Positions 49,001 through 54,229 of a DNA stretch of 64,000 nucleotides are shown one piece after another. The notes under the pieces are model-generated. The model did not search any database and was not told where the DNA came from. It saw only the letters and a list, made by a program, of their open reading frames with translations. Within the stretch, counting starts at the first letter, position 1. Each line of letters opens with the position of its first letter. A program made the translations under genes and the position numbers. The DNA is taken from contig CM043960.1 of NCBI GenBank assembly GCA_014529385.2, positions 117,434,043-117,498,042 on the forward strand, read 5' to 3'. The DNA is from Adiantum capillus-veneris (taxonomy: Eukaryota; Streptophyta; Polypodiopsida; Polypodiales; Pteridaceae).

Positions 49001-51659
49001 CGCTACCGCTTTGTTGAGATCGATTGGATCGAAGACTTCTACATCAAACTTGATATATTCATCTAACCCAAAAAGGAAAGCCTCTTTGCGCTCATCATCC
49101 GATTTGCGTCATTGAGTGCCGAGCTGCAAAACACGGTTAGAAAAAGACATGACTGGCATACCATGTTGCTTGAATCGTGCTAGATACTAAGGAGGCATAA
49201 ACCGCGCCTTGAGCTTGTCTTGGGAGTCGGCCCAATTGAAGGAAAAGGGCGCGTCTCTGTCGGCTTCCTCTAGGTGCGCGGCTAGCTGTGCCTCTTGCCA
49301 TGCGTGGTACCAATTGATGGCATCACCGGCAAAACCTTGCTATGTCCTGTCTTCTTAGTTGTCGCAAAATAAGCATTAAATTGATGCAACCAAGAATGAA
49401 TAACACTAGCGTCCATCTTACCATCATACTTACTGAATGTCAACTTTTCGATGACGGGATTGGAGTCTGAATCTCGGCTTGCGCCACTTGATGAACCACC
49501 AACATCTTTGGCCGGTTCGGGTTTCGAGGTGAGGATATGTAGTACTAAGTCGTTCATGCGTTGTTCTCTCTCGGCCTCACGCTCTAACTCCAAAGTAGCC
49601 TTTCTTTCCCCTTCTTGCGTTGGCCGCCAAGCGCGCTTGCACAAGCTCACACTCAATAGTAGCCTTTCTTCGGCCGCCAAGCGAGTTACTCCAAGTCGGC
49701 CTTTCTTGCCACTTTTTATTTCTCCTCGGCCACCAAGCGATCGCGATCCTGTTTATCTTGGCGGTCACGCTCCGCGGCAATGCGAGTCGCCTCTTACTTT
49801 GCCATCATGTCCATCATCGACTTAACCAAAGCTTCCATGAGGTTTGGTGCAATTCCTCGCGTAGATGGCGAAGGAGGAGGGTCAGGAAAACCTCCATGTT
49901 GCTGAAATTCTTCTTCACTACTTTCTTGCCCATCACTCTCATGCCCAGTATCCACTCCGCTTCGGGTGATGACCATGCACTGAAGTTGTGGGTTCTTAAG
50001 TTCACGAGGAACTTGGGTTCTTGTGGGTCTTGGGTTCTTGGGTTCTTGCGGGTCTTGAGTTCTTGAGGGTTTTGAGGTTCTTCTTTTGCTTGCAATCTAT
50101 ATTAGAGAAGGATCTTCTCTTTCCCCGAGTCTGTTCTTTTCCGTGGGCGCACCCCTTGGCGGCCTTGCGCTCACACCAAGGTTGCTTTTTCGCACCTCAC
50201 GTCGATTGGCCAGCCGCTAACTGCACGGTCCGCTCTCAATGAGTGAAAAGAGGCACAAGGGGAGGCTGGACAAGCCTTTCTTTCCTAGGATTCCTGTCAC
50301 TCTTCAAAAACACGATTAGGAATCGACACGCCCAAGCGAACTTGGGTTCGTGCACAACAAGCAAAAAAATTCTGCGGTTCTTGTGTTTCTTCCCTTGAGT
50401 GATACAGAACACTGCCAGAGCTCTGATACCAATGTAAGGTGCAACGGAATGAATGTTTGAACTTTGCTCAAGATGAGTGCTCCGATCTGTGCTCAAGGTT
50501 CCTTTTGTTCTTATGGAAGGGAGAGCCTTCCATTCTTAATGAGAGAGTGCAATGGACACAAACAAAGTGAATGGACACTGTGCGTGAAAGTGTATGAGAC
50601 TGAGAGATAGAGAGAGAAGAGAATACGACACCAGAGACGATGTAAAACCCTCCTCCGAAGGCCCCACTCTCGTTGGCGAGAGTGGTCTACTATTGATTGC
50701 ACAAACTAGTACAAAGTGGATGAACGAGAACTGATGCAAGTCTAGGCTATGTCGATGTTGACGACGGGGATGACGAGACCGACTCTATGGCTAAAATTGA
50801 TGCACTTTCTCTACTGTCCAAAAAACGCCAATGGGCTGAAATCTGCTGCTGCAAAACGCTGGTTTGCTGCAGATTTTTCGTGCCTTCGGCTGCCCCTAAA
50901 AACGCTGATTTGCAACCCTTTGAAGTCCTCCGAAAACGCTGTTGTGGCTGGTCTTTAATTGCTGAAATTCTGATGCTATGGCGATGCTGAAAACGCTAGG
51001 GAAAGGGGGGCCATGTTGGTTTGCTGAAAAACGCCAAGGGCTGGGGGTTGTGACGATGATGTCTTTGATGAAAACGCCAGGTGTTGGGGTCTATGGCGAT
51101 GAGGCTATTGCTGAAAATGCTAGGGGTGCTAGAGGTCTTGCTTGAAGAAAATCGCCACCAAGGGGGAAAATGTCTTGCTTGAGAGAGAGGGGGGGAACCT
51201 GCTGCCTGTGGCCTGTGTTCTCCTTGCTCTTCTGCCAATTAGTGCTAGCCTAGGTTTGCTTATATATTATCTTACCCAAGTTGCCCCACTCAGTTCCCAA
51301 CAAAAGTCACTTAAAATAATAAGTGAAAAATGTCAAAAATAGAGAAAATAGGTTAAATGCACTGGAAAATTCCCATGAAGGATTCTGATGGATTCTAATG
51401 GGAATGCTTATCATCATGCTATGTGCAACCAGAGGATATGCATCTACACTAAGTGCTTGGGCATGCACGGTCTGTGAACAGACTCACAAAAGTGCCAGAA
51501 CACTTGCTAATCTAGACTGACTGGACTGACGGAACCCTTGTCGTGCTGTAGCTTGTCCACGGACACATAGGGTTGGATGTGTCACGTGACAGTTCCAAGC
51601 TGACTCATTCTCGGCCAAAATGCGGGGATTGTTGTCGCTTGTGCACAATTGCACGTGCC

Positions 51660-51720
<61 letters not shown>

Positions 51721-53911
51721 AATTATCGTCCACAAAGGTGAGATATGACCCATGGGACCAAAAACAAAGCATAACAATCGCTCCAAGTATGTGAGGACGT
51801 TTGATACATATCAATTAAGGACTTAGGTTCCATCAAAAGCATGGAAGAAAATAACAAACCTAAAAAAAAAAAAAAAAAAACCTAAGGGGGCTCAGGCGAG
51901 GAGATATCTGGTTTGAAAGTTCGAAATTCTTGGATGAAAGCTTTACCACCTCGATAGACTGCCCATTTACCTTGCTTGCGAACTTCGTGCATCCTCTTGA
52001 GTTCTCTCGCTTTCATCTTGAGTTGCGTCGTGGTTAATTCTTCGGCAATCAAAAGCTTTGTTCCCTTCAAGAGTCGGAATTGGCGTAGCAACTTGACCCG
52101 CTCCTCTTTGTCCTTGAGAGTGAGGATACATTGCTTGGGTGGCACATGCCTATGCGTGTCGTTGATCCAAGAAACAGTTTCGGGCTTGATCTGAACTGGT
52201 TGAAGGATGTCATTAAGTTTGGTGATGGCTTCTTCAAGGGTGTCTTCGTCATTGCACCATGGTGGGTGGAGCCCACCAATCCGGACCTTGAGGGCAAGAG
52301 ATTCTTGCAGTCGGCACTCTTGTAGGGCGGCTTGAATTTTGGTGTCAATCTTTTCATGGGCTTCCTCGTAAGCTTTCTTTTAGACTTCAATCACACTCTT
52401 GGCAAGGGGAAATTTGACTTCCTGTGCTTTTGCAAGCAGAGCTTGGGTCTCTACTTCTTTCCCTTCCTCAAGTTTATGTAAGCGTTCCTTCAGCTTTTTG
52501 TTCTGCTCGATGAGTTCTTGAACTTTTAACCTCCAGATCTGTAATGTGTGCTTCTTGTCAAGCGGCGGAGTCCTTTGACGCAGCTGCCACTGCTAAGAAA
52601 CTCTTGCTTGTGCGGGAGATTTGAGGTACCGAAAGACATGTTCGGCTGTGATGGCCTTTTCTACGTGAACCCTGTCTACAAGACCTAAGGCTCAAAGAGT
52701 TTATTTAATCTTTGCCTGCCTAACAGAACCTTCCTTTCTCTCTAATCTTCTCGTTGTCTGTTCTAACCATAGATGAAGCAGCAAAGTGGTGTAGCTCTTA
52801 ATACAACTCATAATAGTTAGGCACCACACACACGTGCACACGTGCACACACACACACACACGTGCACACATGCACACACACACACACACACACACACGCA
52901 TACACGTGCCAAATTTGTCTACAACAATCAAAGCATGAACAGATCTCATTGAGTGCCACAGAAGCACCTTCTGTTTTATAGACAAGACCAATTCATGTGC
53001 TTGGCACAAAGAATGGTCATAACAGATAGCAAGACAGAGAGACTCAAAAAGTGATATCCCTTTAAGTTTGAATTATAACCTCATTACTCCACTGTATTCA
53101 GTTAGTACAAGAAAACACATAATTGCATATGCTGCAATATTACAGTTAGTTAACCTTGTCAAAACCTTGACTTTACCTAAGTAGAAAGTACAGACCTTCT
53201 TACAAGTGAAAATCCATTTGAATGCACCCCCGAGGATGGAAGGCCGAGAAGCATATCCCCCTCTCGGATCGCCTTCCCATCTACGACATGCTCTTTTTTA
53301 ACAATGCCCACCGCAAAACCACTAAGATCATACTCTCCTTTTGCATAAAAGCCTGGCATCTCTGCAGTCTATGGCCACACATCATTGGAGCCTGAAAAGT
53401 ATTGAACACTGGACAGTTTTCAAGATCTCAAATTAGACAGAGTACCTCACCACCGAGAAGGACACAATCCGATTGCTTACACCCCTCCACAATTCCCTTG
53501 ATTACCTGCACGATACATGAGCAAGACAGCAAGGACACAACTTAAGTATCTACTATAACCATTCTAACCATTAGCTCTTTCAAATGGTATGAGATTAACA
53601 CTTGTTTCAGAAATGTGAAAATAGAATGACCTGTTCTGCCAGGTCAACATCAAGTTGACTTGTTGCAAAATAGTCCAAGAAAAAAAGTGGCTTTGCACCA
53701 GATGTCACAATGTCATTGACACTCATAGCAACCTGTTGCATGTAAGATTGATATGATAAACACAAAATGATGAAGCGAGCATAGTTTTGGCCTGTTTTCT
53801 TGAATCATATGCATACCAAATCGATCCCTATGGTATCATGTTTTCCCATCTCAAAAGCAAGCTTTAGTTTGGTTCCCACACCATCTGTACCAGCCACAAG
53901 ATAAGAATCAC
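21423..53911 (-). CDS. PUR5: AIR synthetase (PurM/PUR5-like), seven 3' exons, partial gene
   Basis: Encodes phosphoribosylformylglycinamidine cyclo-ligase, which closes the imidazole ring to give aminoimidazole ribonucleotide in purine synthesis; plant forms are plastid-targeted. Seven exons give about 287 C-terminal residues with all phases matching: 53817-53911, 53631-53732, 53446-53505, 53196-53368, 21943-22051, 21667-21825, 21423-21590. Diagnostic PurM sequence: [98 protein letters not shown]. The protein ends KGEGVAYC then TAA (21423-21425). No stops or frameshifts are present, so the gene looks functional. The N-terminus with transit peptide and the GGFGG region lies right of the window. 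One intron is 31,144 bp. Confidence 0.92.
21667..21825 (-). CDS. PUR5: PUR5 exon
   Basis: 159 bp, 53 codons, [20 protein letters not shown]...FKWLKK. Acceptor TTTCAG, donor GTAAGT. The intron to the upstream exon is 117 bp. Confidence 0.93.
21943..22051 (-). CDS. PUR5: PUR5 exon after the giant intron
   Basis: 109 bp: one base plus 36 codons, [14 protein letters not shown]...IYVKE. Acceptor GATCAG, donor GTTTGA. Confidence 0.9.
22555..22593. repeat. C25/A14 homopolymer block
   Basis: 25 C followed by 14 A, in the first part of the intron with no gene nearby. Region 22054-22910 otherwise shows nothing recognisable. Confidence 0.85.
22917..23084 (+). mobile_element. Helitron-like 5' end, copy 1, with (GA)n
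   Basis: TCTATACTATGTATAATGGG followed by GGAGGTATTCCGG closely matches 25943-25978. The TC-TATACTAT-TATAAT start is typical of plant Helitron 5' ends. (GA)n runs 23021-23084. No 3' end with hairpin and CTRR was located, so the extent is unknown. Confidence 0.4.
23130..23480. repeat. Two clusters of CGAAAC motifs
   Basis: GAAACG/CGAAAC words repeat at 23140-23200 and 23398-23475, about 240 bp apart. Origin not recognised. Confidence 0.5.
23737..23769. repeat. (GA)n beside truncated LINE
   Basis: About 16 units, 25 bp from the 3' end of the LINE fragment at 23795. Confidence 0.9.
23795..24122 (-). mobile_element. 5'-truncated LINE copy (3' end only)
   Basis: Nearly identical to the 3' end of the large LINE at 26217-26530. 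It includes the last ~43 codons of ORF2 ([20 protein letters not shown] ... LARHLECS, stop at 23986-23988) and the 3' UTR. The 3' tail is about four ATTTC units (minus strand) rather than poly(A). 5' truncation is usual for LINE retroposition. A (GA)n tract (24356-24395) lies on its 5' side. Confidence 0.85.
24356..24395. repeat. (GA)n
   Basis: About 20 GA units. Confidence 0.9.
24608..24802 (+). pseudogene. DUF789-like protein fragment
   Basis: [14 protein letters not shown] then [18 protein letters not shown] resembles the central conserved block of plant DUF789 proteins ([24 protein letters not shown]). Homology stops after QIC and nothing upstream or downstream continues the family. It is plus strand, opposite to PUR5. 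It may be a gene fragment captured by a mobile element or an exon of a decayed gene copy; function unknown. Confidence 0.45.
24803..25725. other. Intron sequence, nothing recognised
   Basis: No ORF with family motifs. GC content rises at 25380-25620, but no gene was identified. Confidence 0.5.
25726..25762. repeat. (AC)n microsatellite
   Basis: About 18 AC units. Confidence 0.95.
25943..26216 (+). mobile_element. Helitron-like 5' end, copy 2, ending in (GC)n(GA)n
   Basis: TATCTATACTATATATAATG then GGGGAAGGGATTCCGG, parallel to copy 1 at 22917. The segment ends in (GC)n at 26160-26177 and (GA)n at 26177-26216, which abuts the LINE 3' tail. Confidence 0.4.
26217..29018 (-). mobile_element. 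LINE, 3' part (RT to 3' end)
   Basis: The 3' half of a LINE whose 5' half is at 37050-39250; the chromovirus at 29019-37049 splits it. The 3' UTR is 26217-26397 and ends with two ATTTC units next to (GA)n. The left copy of the chromovirus TSD (ATGTG) is 29014-29018. Confidence 0.9.
26398..29013 (-). CDS. LINE ORF2 C-terminal part: reverse transcriptase and CCHC
   Basis: Open through more than 860 codons. Non-LTR RT motifs in order: [56 protein letters not shown] (catalytic Asp), [34 protein letters not shown] (YADD catalytic pair), [11 protein letters not shown]-terminal zinc motif, C-x2-C-x8-H-x4-C ([18 protein letters not shown]), is present. No RNase H is seen. Removing the chromovirus and one TSD copy, the frame joins that of the endonuclease end at 37055-37232 without a break. 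The protein would nick target DNA and copy the LINE RNA at the nick. Confidence 0.88.
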   Translation of the reverse strand, partial: TQPDQKRGSGNMPQNSWYDEECRETRTQVQKELTLGIITYKQSRIALRRIVRGTKRAFLAKLKKDLYQLFLSQDSHEAWRLFHEHSPPPTITSPEIWGQYVTSLYMVSGQPPLPDPLEPCPATSTFFTTEMVKKAIDKMKTRRAYDHDGLVVEHLIHARDLLSEVLARLFNRVMCEGLPESWKLSTIVPIFKSGDPMIPGNYRTIMVGHTLTRLYASILEQKLSRWAENEGIRATRQAGFRRGYSTVNHILTLRAIIEEGRASGRRMYCCFVDFRKAFDTVPRARLMRRMQELGVPKEIIWGIMALYGSVTGYVRTPEGDSDIVHSTVGVKQGCPLSPTLFGMYIDEVSNYIDREGDRGAQLAGSWIPLLLYADDIVLIAESPDGMQRQLDALHKFAENSGLSVNLGKTKVMVFNTTPQWVRRSAPTFAYGQDTVEYTEAYTYLGVVFAGPKFTLKKAADARLSRASAALGGLERMCSQVQFQEPRTKFWLFDTVVALAMLYGVQIWGPSVDQDNWKSMERPLVSMISRMIRAKASVPHAITRVELAAPSIEIEALTRSVSFIHGLWDTNNCRYTRLALESSRQLAMKGDTSCWYAQLSSWFQRHGFSMERLPPFQYSLEAPSLAITRTEINKIICRDLIQLDTKRTWVDPTQELGTKMADYKENFRQLSEDGFVIRPSYMDTHVSHGLRCAIGQIRTSSHQLEVEFGRFRGIPPESRICKLCGMEPETKLHYICHCTVYYEIRGRFHCLFKEGFGPLDRVMQYQDQRCLGLYLLELHRHKDNLMRRQRALPPQRQITDFFGSREAGVEGEARGQQPAQRSTHIHTKGTLIDRAIELRKSRRPRPRCRSTLHRRRLQQRIRSILARHPECS
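29019..30339 (-). repeat. Chromovirus 3' LTR
   Basis: 1,321 bp, matched to 35723-37049. It contains AATAAAGAAATACCGAAAG and GGGGCGCC on the minus strand near 29165-29205, a likely poly(A)/R-region block. Confidence 0.93.
30340..30352 (-). other. Chromovirus polypurine tract
   Basis: Minus strand CAAGAGTGGGGTA directly before the LTR start TGTCACC. Confidence 0.75.
30649..31944 (-). pseudogene. Chromovirus integrase with chromodomain
   Basis: 31944-31645: HHCC zinc domain ([23 protein letters not shown]) and first catalytic Asp ([10 protein letters not shown]). A single stop at about 31645 precedes the rest, 31629-30649, in the same frame: second Asp ([13 protein letters not shown]), Glu ([10 protein letters not shown]), GPY/F module ([12 protein letters not shown]). 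The chromodomain near the C-terminus ([20 protein letters not shown], then [17 protein letters not shown]) defines a chromovirus; such domains direct integration to chromatin marks. Confidence 0.88.
31941..34112 (-). pseudogene. Chromovirus protease, RT and RNase H
   Basis: 34112-32256 is one open 618-codon frame. Protease [17 protein letters not shown] (Asp-Leu-Gly-Ala instead of the usual D-S/T-G-A). [51 protein letters not shown] and catalytic [11 protein letters not shown]. RNase [19 protein letters not shown] and [17 protein letters not shown] at about 32253-32255 is followed in frame by the RNase H end ([14 protein letters not shown], to about 31941), where the frame shifts into integrase. 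Confidence 0.88.
34113..35637 (-). pseudogene. Chromovirus gag
   Basis: Start ATG at 35635-35637 ([12 protein letters not shown]). An in-frame stop at 35446-35448 and a frameshift near 35122 break it. The core ([42 protein letters not shown]) is readable to 34133. The zinc knuckle region YYICE[12 protein letters not shown] has Tyr in place of the first Cys and a TAG inside the knuckle, so RNA binding is lost. The pol frame starts about 20 bp further. Confidence 0.85.
35705..35722 (-). other. Chromovirus primer-binding site
   Basis: Minus strand TGGTTCCATCGACGGGAT starts at the base after the 5' LTR. The tRNA was not identified. Confidence 0.55.
35723..37049 (-). repeat. Chromovirus 5' LTR
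   Basis: 1,327 bp; 6 bp longer than the 3' LTR because of a longer (AC)n run at about 36618-36633. Confidence 0.93.
37055..38065 (-). pseudogene. LINE ORF2 N-terminal part: APE-type endonuclease
   Basis: Starts about 10 bp after the ORF1 stop. Motifs: [15 protein letters not shown] (metal/DNA-binding Asn), [12 protein letters not shown] (Glu), an in-frame TGA after VKGYL, then [26 protein letters not shown] and [13 protein letters not shown] (catalytic Asp-His). A one-base frameshift lies near 37200-37240; beyond it the frame leads into the RT part at 29013 once the chromovirus is removed. The enzyme nicks target DNA to prime reverse transcription. Confidence 0.85.
38074..39234 (-). CDS. LINE ORF1 protein (coiled coil, RRM-like)
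   Basis: 386 codons, intact. The N-terminal ~50 residues are basic. About residues 50-240 are Glu/Lys-rich with heptads (coiled coil for trimerisation). An RRM-like segment starts [14 protein letters not shown], and the C-terminal domain has [18 protein letters not shown] and [17 protein letters not shown], as in L1-type ORF1 proteins. It acts as RNA-binding chaperone in the LINE RNP. ORF2 follows at once, suggesting coupled or reinitiated translation. Confidence 0.8.
   Translation of the reverse strand: MDPPTEGEGLGVDSYTTPKKTTATFKRRNRGTVLSPGSLRVGKISRIHDELMMEKVQVMLKSELNYMRDDIKKEMHASAESYRNSMYGDMMRELRREIRGIQNEEIQILKTELRNLIKAEVNVTECVMQKKLDEAVASFEAWRTNMEKHMGEKDAIIEELKGKLAACKSETKEKGDDQPSVLKELEDMKDQMKALREGDEQKSKTASSWAERLFKTQEKVDEAEKWIEDAKKGKVQMLETTPTSTIINMTIEEEQKRKNRALHVRVTGVKDKENVDEEVKELLQCMGITEPTHTSAWRVGKKGIDEKGNVKDRALILRFPNIEIRKEFLKKRPTLKKTGIFLGDDLTLAQVAHMQELMPEIRAAREKGKIAFYRGGKVVVLEKRSA
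39251..39999. other. Intron sequence between LINE and element M
   Basis: AT-rich to about 39560, then three 10-bp palindromes (CTACGCGTAG at 39584 and 39651, CTACACGTAG at 39632), a GC-rich stretch, and (GA)n up to 39999. No gene. Confidence 0.6.
40005..41153 (-). repeat. M 3' LTR
   Basis: 1,149 bp, TGTCACGTGACA...CCTTACA on the minus strand, closely matching 50433-51591. AAAACGC words cluster at 40398-40700. Confidence 0.93.
41154..41163 (-). other. M polypurine tract
   Basis: Minus strand AAAAGGAGGGGA just before the LTR, identical to the tract of copy P. Confidence 0.85.
41170..42427 (-). pseudogene. M acidic His/Asp tract and tail protein
   Basis: 42339-41986: [16 protein letters not shown] followed by repeated [14 protein letters not shown] units, then LEPRSKEP. 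41914-41408 gives the tail ([70 protein letters not shown]). The final part, near 41240-41320, carries the chromodomain-like TSEWA/ESLP stretch in a shifted frame. Frameshifts near 41980 and 41400. Counterpart of 45759-47000 in P. Function unknown. Confidence 0.7.
42428..43736 (+). repeat. P 5' LTR
   Basis: 1,309 bp, TGTCACGTGACA...CCTTACA. It contains an 85-bp tandem duplication (GTCAAGCAAGGAACCTCAGC at 43131 and 43216) that is single in the 3' LTR. Confidence 0.92.
43737..43750 (+). other. P primer-binding site (tRNA-iMet)
   Basis: TTGGTATCAGAGCT directly after the LTR. TGGTATCAGAGC is the standard plant initiator-Met tRNA PBS. M has the same at 50421-50432 on the minus strand. Confidence 0.93.
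44097..44178 (+). repeat. P leader array of CTCAAGAACC-type units
   Basis: Degenerate 10-bp units (CTCAAGAACC, CTCAAGACCC, CTTAAGAACC) just before the gag start. Equivalent arrays occur in M (49984-50086) and E7 (63517-63650). Confidence 0.7.
44190..45475 (+). pseudogene. P gag with zinc knuckle
   Basis: ATG at 44190 ([10 protein letters not shown] has MVITRSGVD and E7 MVITRSGMD, which fixes the start). The first frame ends at a TAG at 44424-44426; the core resumes at 44543-45463: [62 protein letters not shown], a Retrotrans_gag fold. A Ser/Asn/Lys low-complexity stretch follows, then the CCHC knuckle [14 protein letters not shown] at 45433-45474 in another frame. Forms the capsid and binds element RNA. 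Confidence 0.85.
45535..45762 (+). CDS. P protease remnant with DPG motif
   Basis: [20 protein letters not shown] places a retropepsin active site with Pro where Ser/Thr is expected (D-P-G-S). The M copy has the same [11 protein letters not shown] (48507-48470, minus). The flap region follows in the next frame ([17 protein letters not shown]). This is where RT would normally follow; it does not. Confidence 0.7.
   Translation: MNDNTSVPQVSQDPSINDSLIKCYGRTSGHRFVILFDPGSMHDVISSSLVERARLKVSPRSPIEVSGFRPGMDVI
45759..46295 (+). CDS. P protease end and His/Asp-rich acidic tract
   Basis: Begins with the protease flap end (ILGIRWFRE), then [15 protein letters not shown] and a run of [11 protein letters not shown] and DKHDELHED units (about 45965-46080), then [14 protein letters not shown]. 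The pattern is conserved in M and E7 with different unit numbers. Compared with E7, a small deletion near 46285 throws the frame off before the tail. Function unknown; acidic His-rich stretches could bind metal or histones (speculation). Confidence 0.65.
   Translation: MILGIRWFRETNALIDFEANTLTLNAKSDSPTVFHREDIAHSPSLIANMQDKIARIQEKETLSVSSSPTHDTQDLHDCVKHDDDLIDHDLHDDLDDKDKHDELHEDDVIVHKDDVLVDAFPSEANLVVDSLNHEDPILAFESRSKEPPQDGSIIQGEPILALEPRSKEPSQEVLCSHD
46296..47000 (+). pseudogene. P conserved tail protein, chromodomain-like end
   Basis: 46296-46424 is readable in a shifted frame ([31 protein letters not shown]). 46425-47000 continues: [40 protein letters not shown]-like, [10 protein letters not shown]. 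The end, [20 protein letters not shown] then [11 protein letters not shown], resembles the second half of a chromodomain (compare [20 protein letters not shown] in the window's chromovirus). Strong conservation among three copies suggests it was functional. No enzyme motif seen. Confidence 0.65.
46999..47010 (+). other. P polypurine tract
   Basis: AAAAGGAGGGGA immediately before the 3' LTR. Confidence 0.88.
47011..48227 (+). repeat. P 3' LTR (terminal bases missing)
   Basis: Matches the 5' LTR but lacks the 85-bp duplication and the last bases; ends CACCTT and joins M sequence at 48228. Confidence 0.9.
48228..50432 (-). pseudogene. M PBS, leader, gag, zinc knuckle and protease
   Basis: Minus strand: PBS 50432-50421; leader array 50086-49984; gag start [13 protein letters not shown] at 49976; gag core 49680-48790 with frame changes ([20 protein letters not shown]); intact knuckle [14 protein letters not shown] at about 48667-48708; protease [14 protein letters not shown] at 48507-48470; flap [12 protein letters not shown]. 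The frame ends where P inserted. Confidence 0.82.
50433..51591 (-). repeat. M 5' LTR
   Basis: 1,159 bp, closely similar to 40005-41153; TSD GTTCC follows at 51592-51596. Confidence 0.93.
51661..51717. repeat. (GA)n at the 3' end of the half-LINE
   Basis: About 28 GA units directly abutting the element's 3' terminus. Confidence 0.93.
51718..52650 (-). mobile_element. ORF1-only 'half-LINE'
   Basis: Minus strand: coiled-coil ([18 protein letters not shown]), in-frame stop at about 52381, RRM-like ALKVRIGGL, then [17 protein letters not shown] and [18 protein letters not shown] (51882-52145), the same domain order as ORF1 at 38074-39234. No ORF2 follows. The short 3' UTR ends with TTTTTGGTCCCATGGGTCAT and CACCTTTGTGGAC, recognisably similar to the big LINE's 3' end, and abuts (GA)n. 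Resembles mammalian HAL1 in organisation. Confidence 0.72.
52821..52905. repeat. (AC)n with ACGTGC interruptions
   Basis: Interrupted AC repeat in the intron. 52651-53195 shows no gene. Confidence 0.9.
53196..53368 (-). CDS. PUR5: PUR5 exon before the giant intron
   Basis: 173 bp, [17 protein letters not shown] to SNGFSLVR plus two bases of an Arg codon. Acceptor CCATAG, donor GTCTGT at 53195-53194. The Arg codon is completed by the first base of the exon at 22051, 31 kb away, which gives the expected RRVLSDSG sequence. Confidence 0.92.
53446..53505 (-). CDS. PUR5: PUR5 exon
   Basis: 60 bp, 20 codons, [13 protein letters not shown]...LLGGE. Acceptor GTGCAG, donor GTACTC. The intron to the upstream exon is 125 bp. 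Confidence 0.92.
53631..53732 (-). CDS. PUR5: PUR5 exon
   Basis: 102 bp, 34 codons, [12 protein letters not shown]...DLAEQ. Acceptor CAACAG, donor GTCATT. The intron to the upstream exon is 84 bp. Confidence 0.92.
53817..53911 (-). CDS. PUR5: PUR5 exon (first visible)
   Basis: 95 bp. Acceptor CAG before 53911, donor GTATGC after 53817. Begins with two bases of a Gly codon, so it has an upstream phase-1 intron. Encodes [14 protein letters not shown] through HDTIGIDL, the ATP-binding N-terminal domain of PurM. Confidence 0.92.
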
Positions 53912-54229
53912 CTGTCAACATAAAGCATCACATCACTGTGTCATCAAGCATCATAGCCATCAAAATAGTTCGGCAGAAAATGAGAGCAACTTCTTTTGTA
54001 CTAATAAAAAGGATAACGGACACACACACACACACAGAGGTTTTGCGATGAAATTGCCATGCTGAATATCGATGGCTGCTGCTCATGTCTCCAGCTCGCA
54101 TGTGCTCGGCCCTTCTTTCGCATGATTCACCACATTGGGCATTCACTTGAGATGCATAAGCCCTCTCTAAAGCTCATAGGTGGACAGTTGTAGGAAGACC
54201 AAGTCAATGAAGATGCTACCATAGACACT
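53912..54229. other. Start of the upstream PUR5 intron, nothing recognised
   Basis: Contains (AC)n at 54020-54036; no exon matching the PurM N-terminus (GGFGG region) found here or further right. Confidence 0.6.

Larger units (their letters stand above)
40005..51591 (-). mobile_element. M: RT-less gag-pro LTR retrotransposon (outer copy)
   Basis: Minus strand. 5' LTR 50433-51591, 3' LTR 40005-41153, perfect TSD GTTCC (40000-40004 and 51592-51596). Interrupted by copy P at 42428-48227; without P it is 5,787 bp. Internal order: iMet PBS, leader array, gag, zinc knuckle, DPG protease, His/Asp-rich tract, conserved tail, PPT. No RT, RNase H or integrase motif is present, and none can be hidden by P because the flanks of P lie within one short protease-to-tail linker. 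Confidence 0.92.
22052..53195 (-). other. Giant 31.1-kb PUR5 intron
   Basis: Bounded by GT (53195-53194) and AG (22053-22052) on the minus strand. It contains LINE, half-LINE, chromovirus, two RT-less LTR elements, Helitron-like ends and a DUF789-like fragment. All other visible introns of the gene are 76-125 bp. Confidence 0.9.

Noticed and set aside
41154-50432. Mixed orientations read as one inverted element
   Set aside because: The outer LTR pair has a perfect TSD (GTTCC) and the M reading resumes on both sides of P, which fits nested insertion better than inversion.
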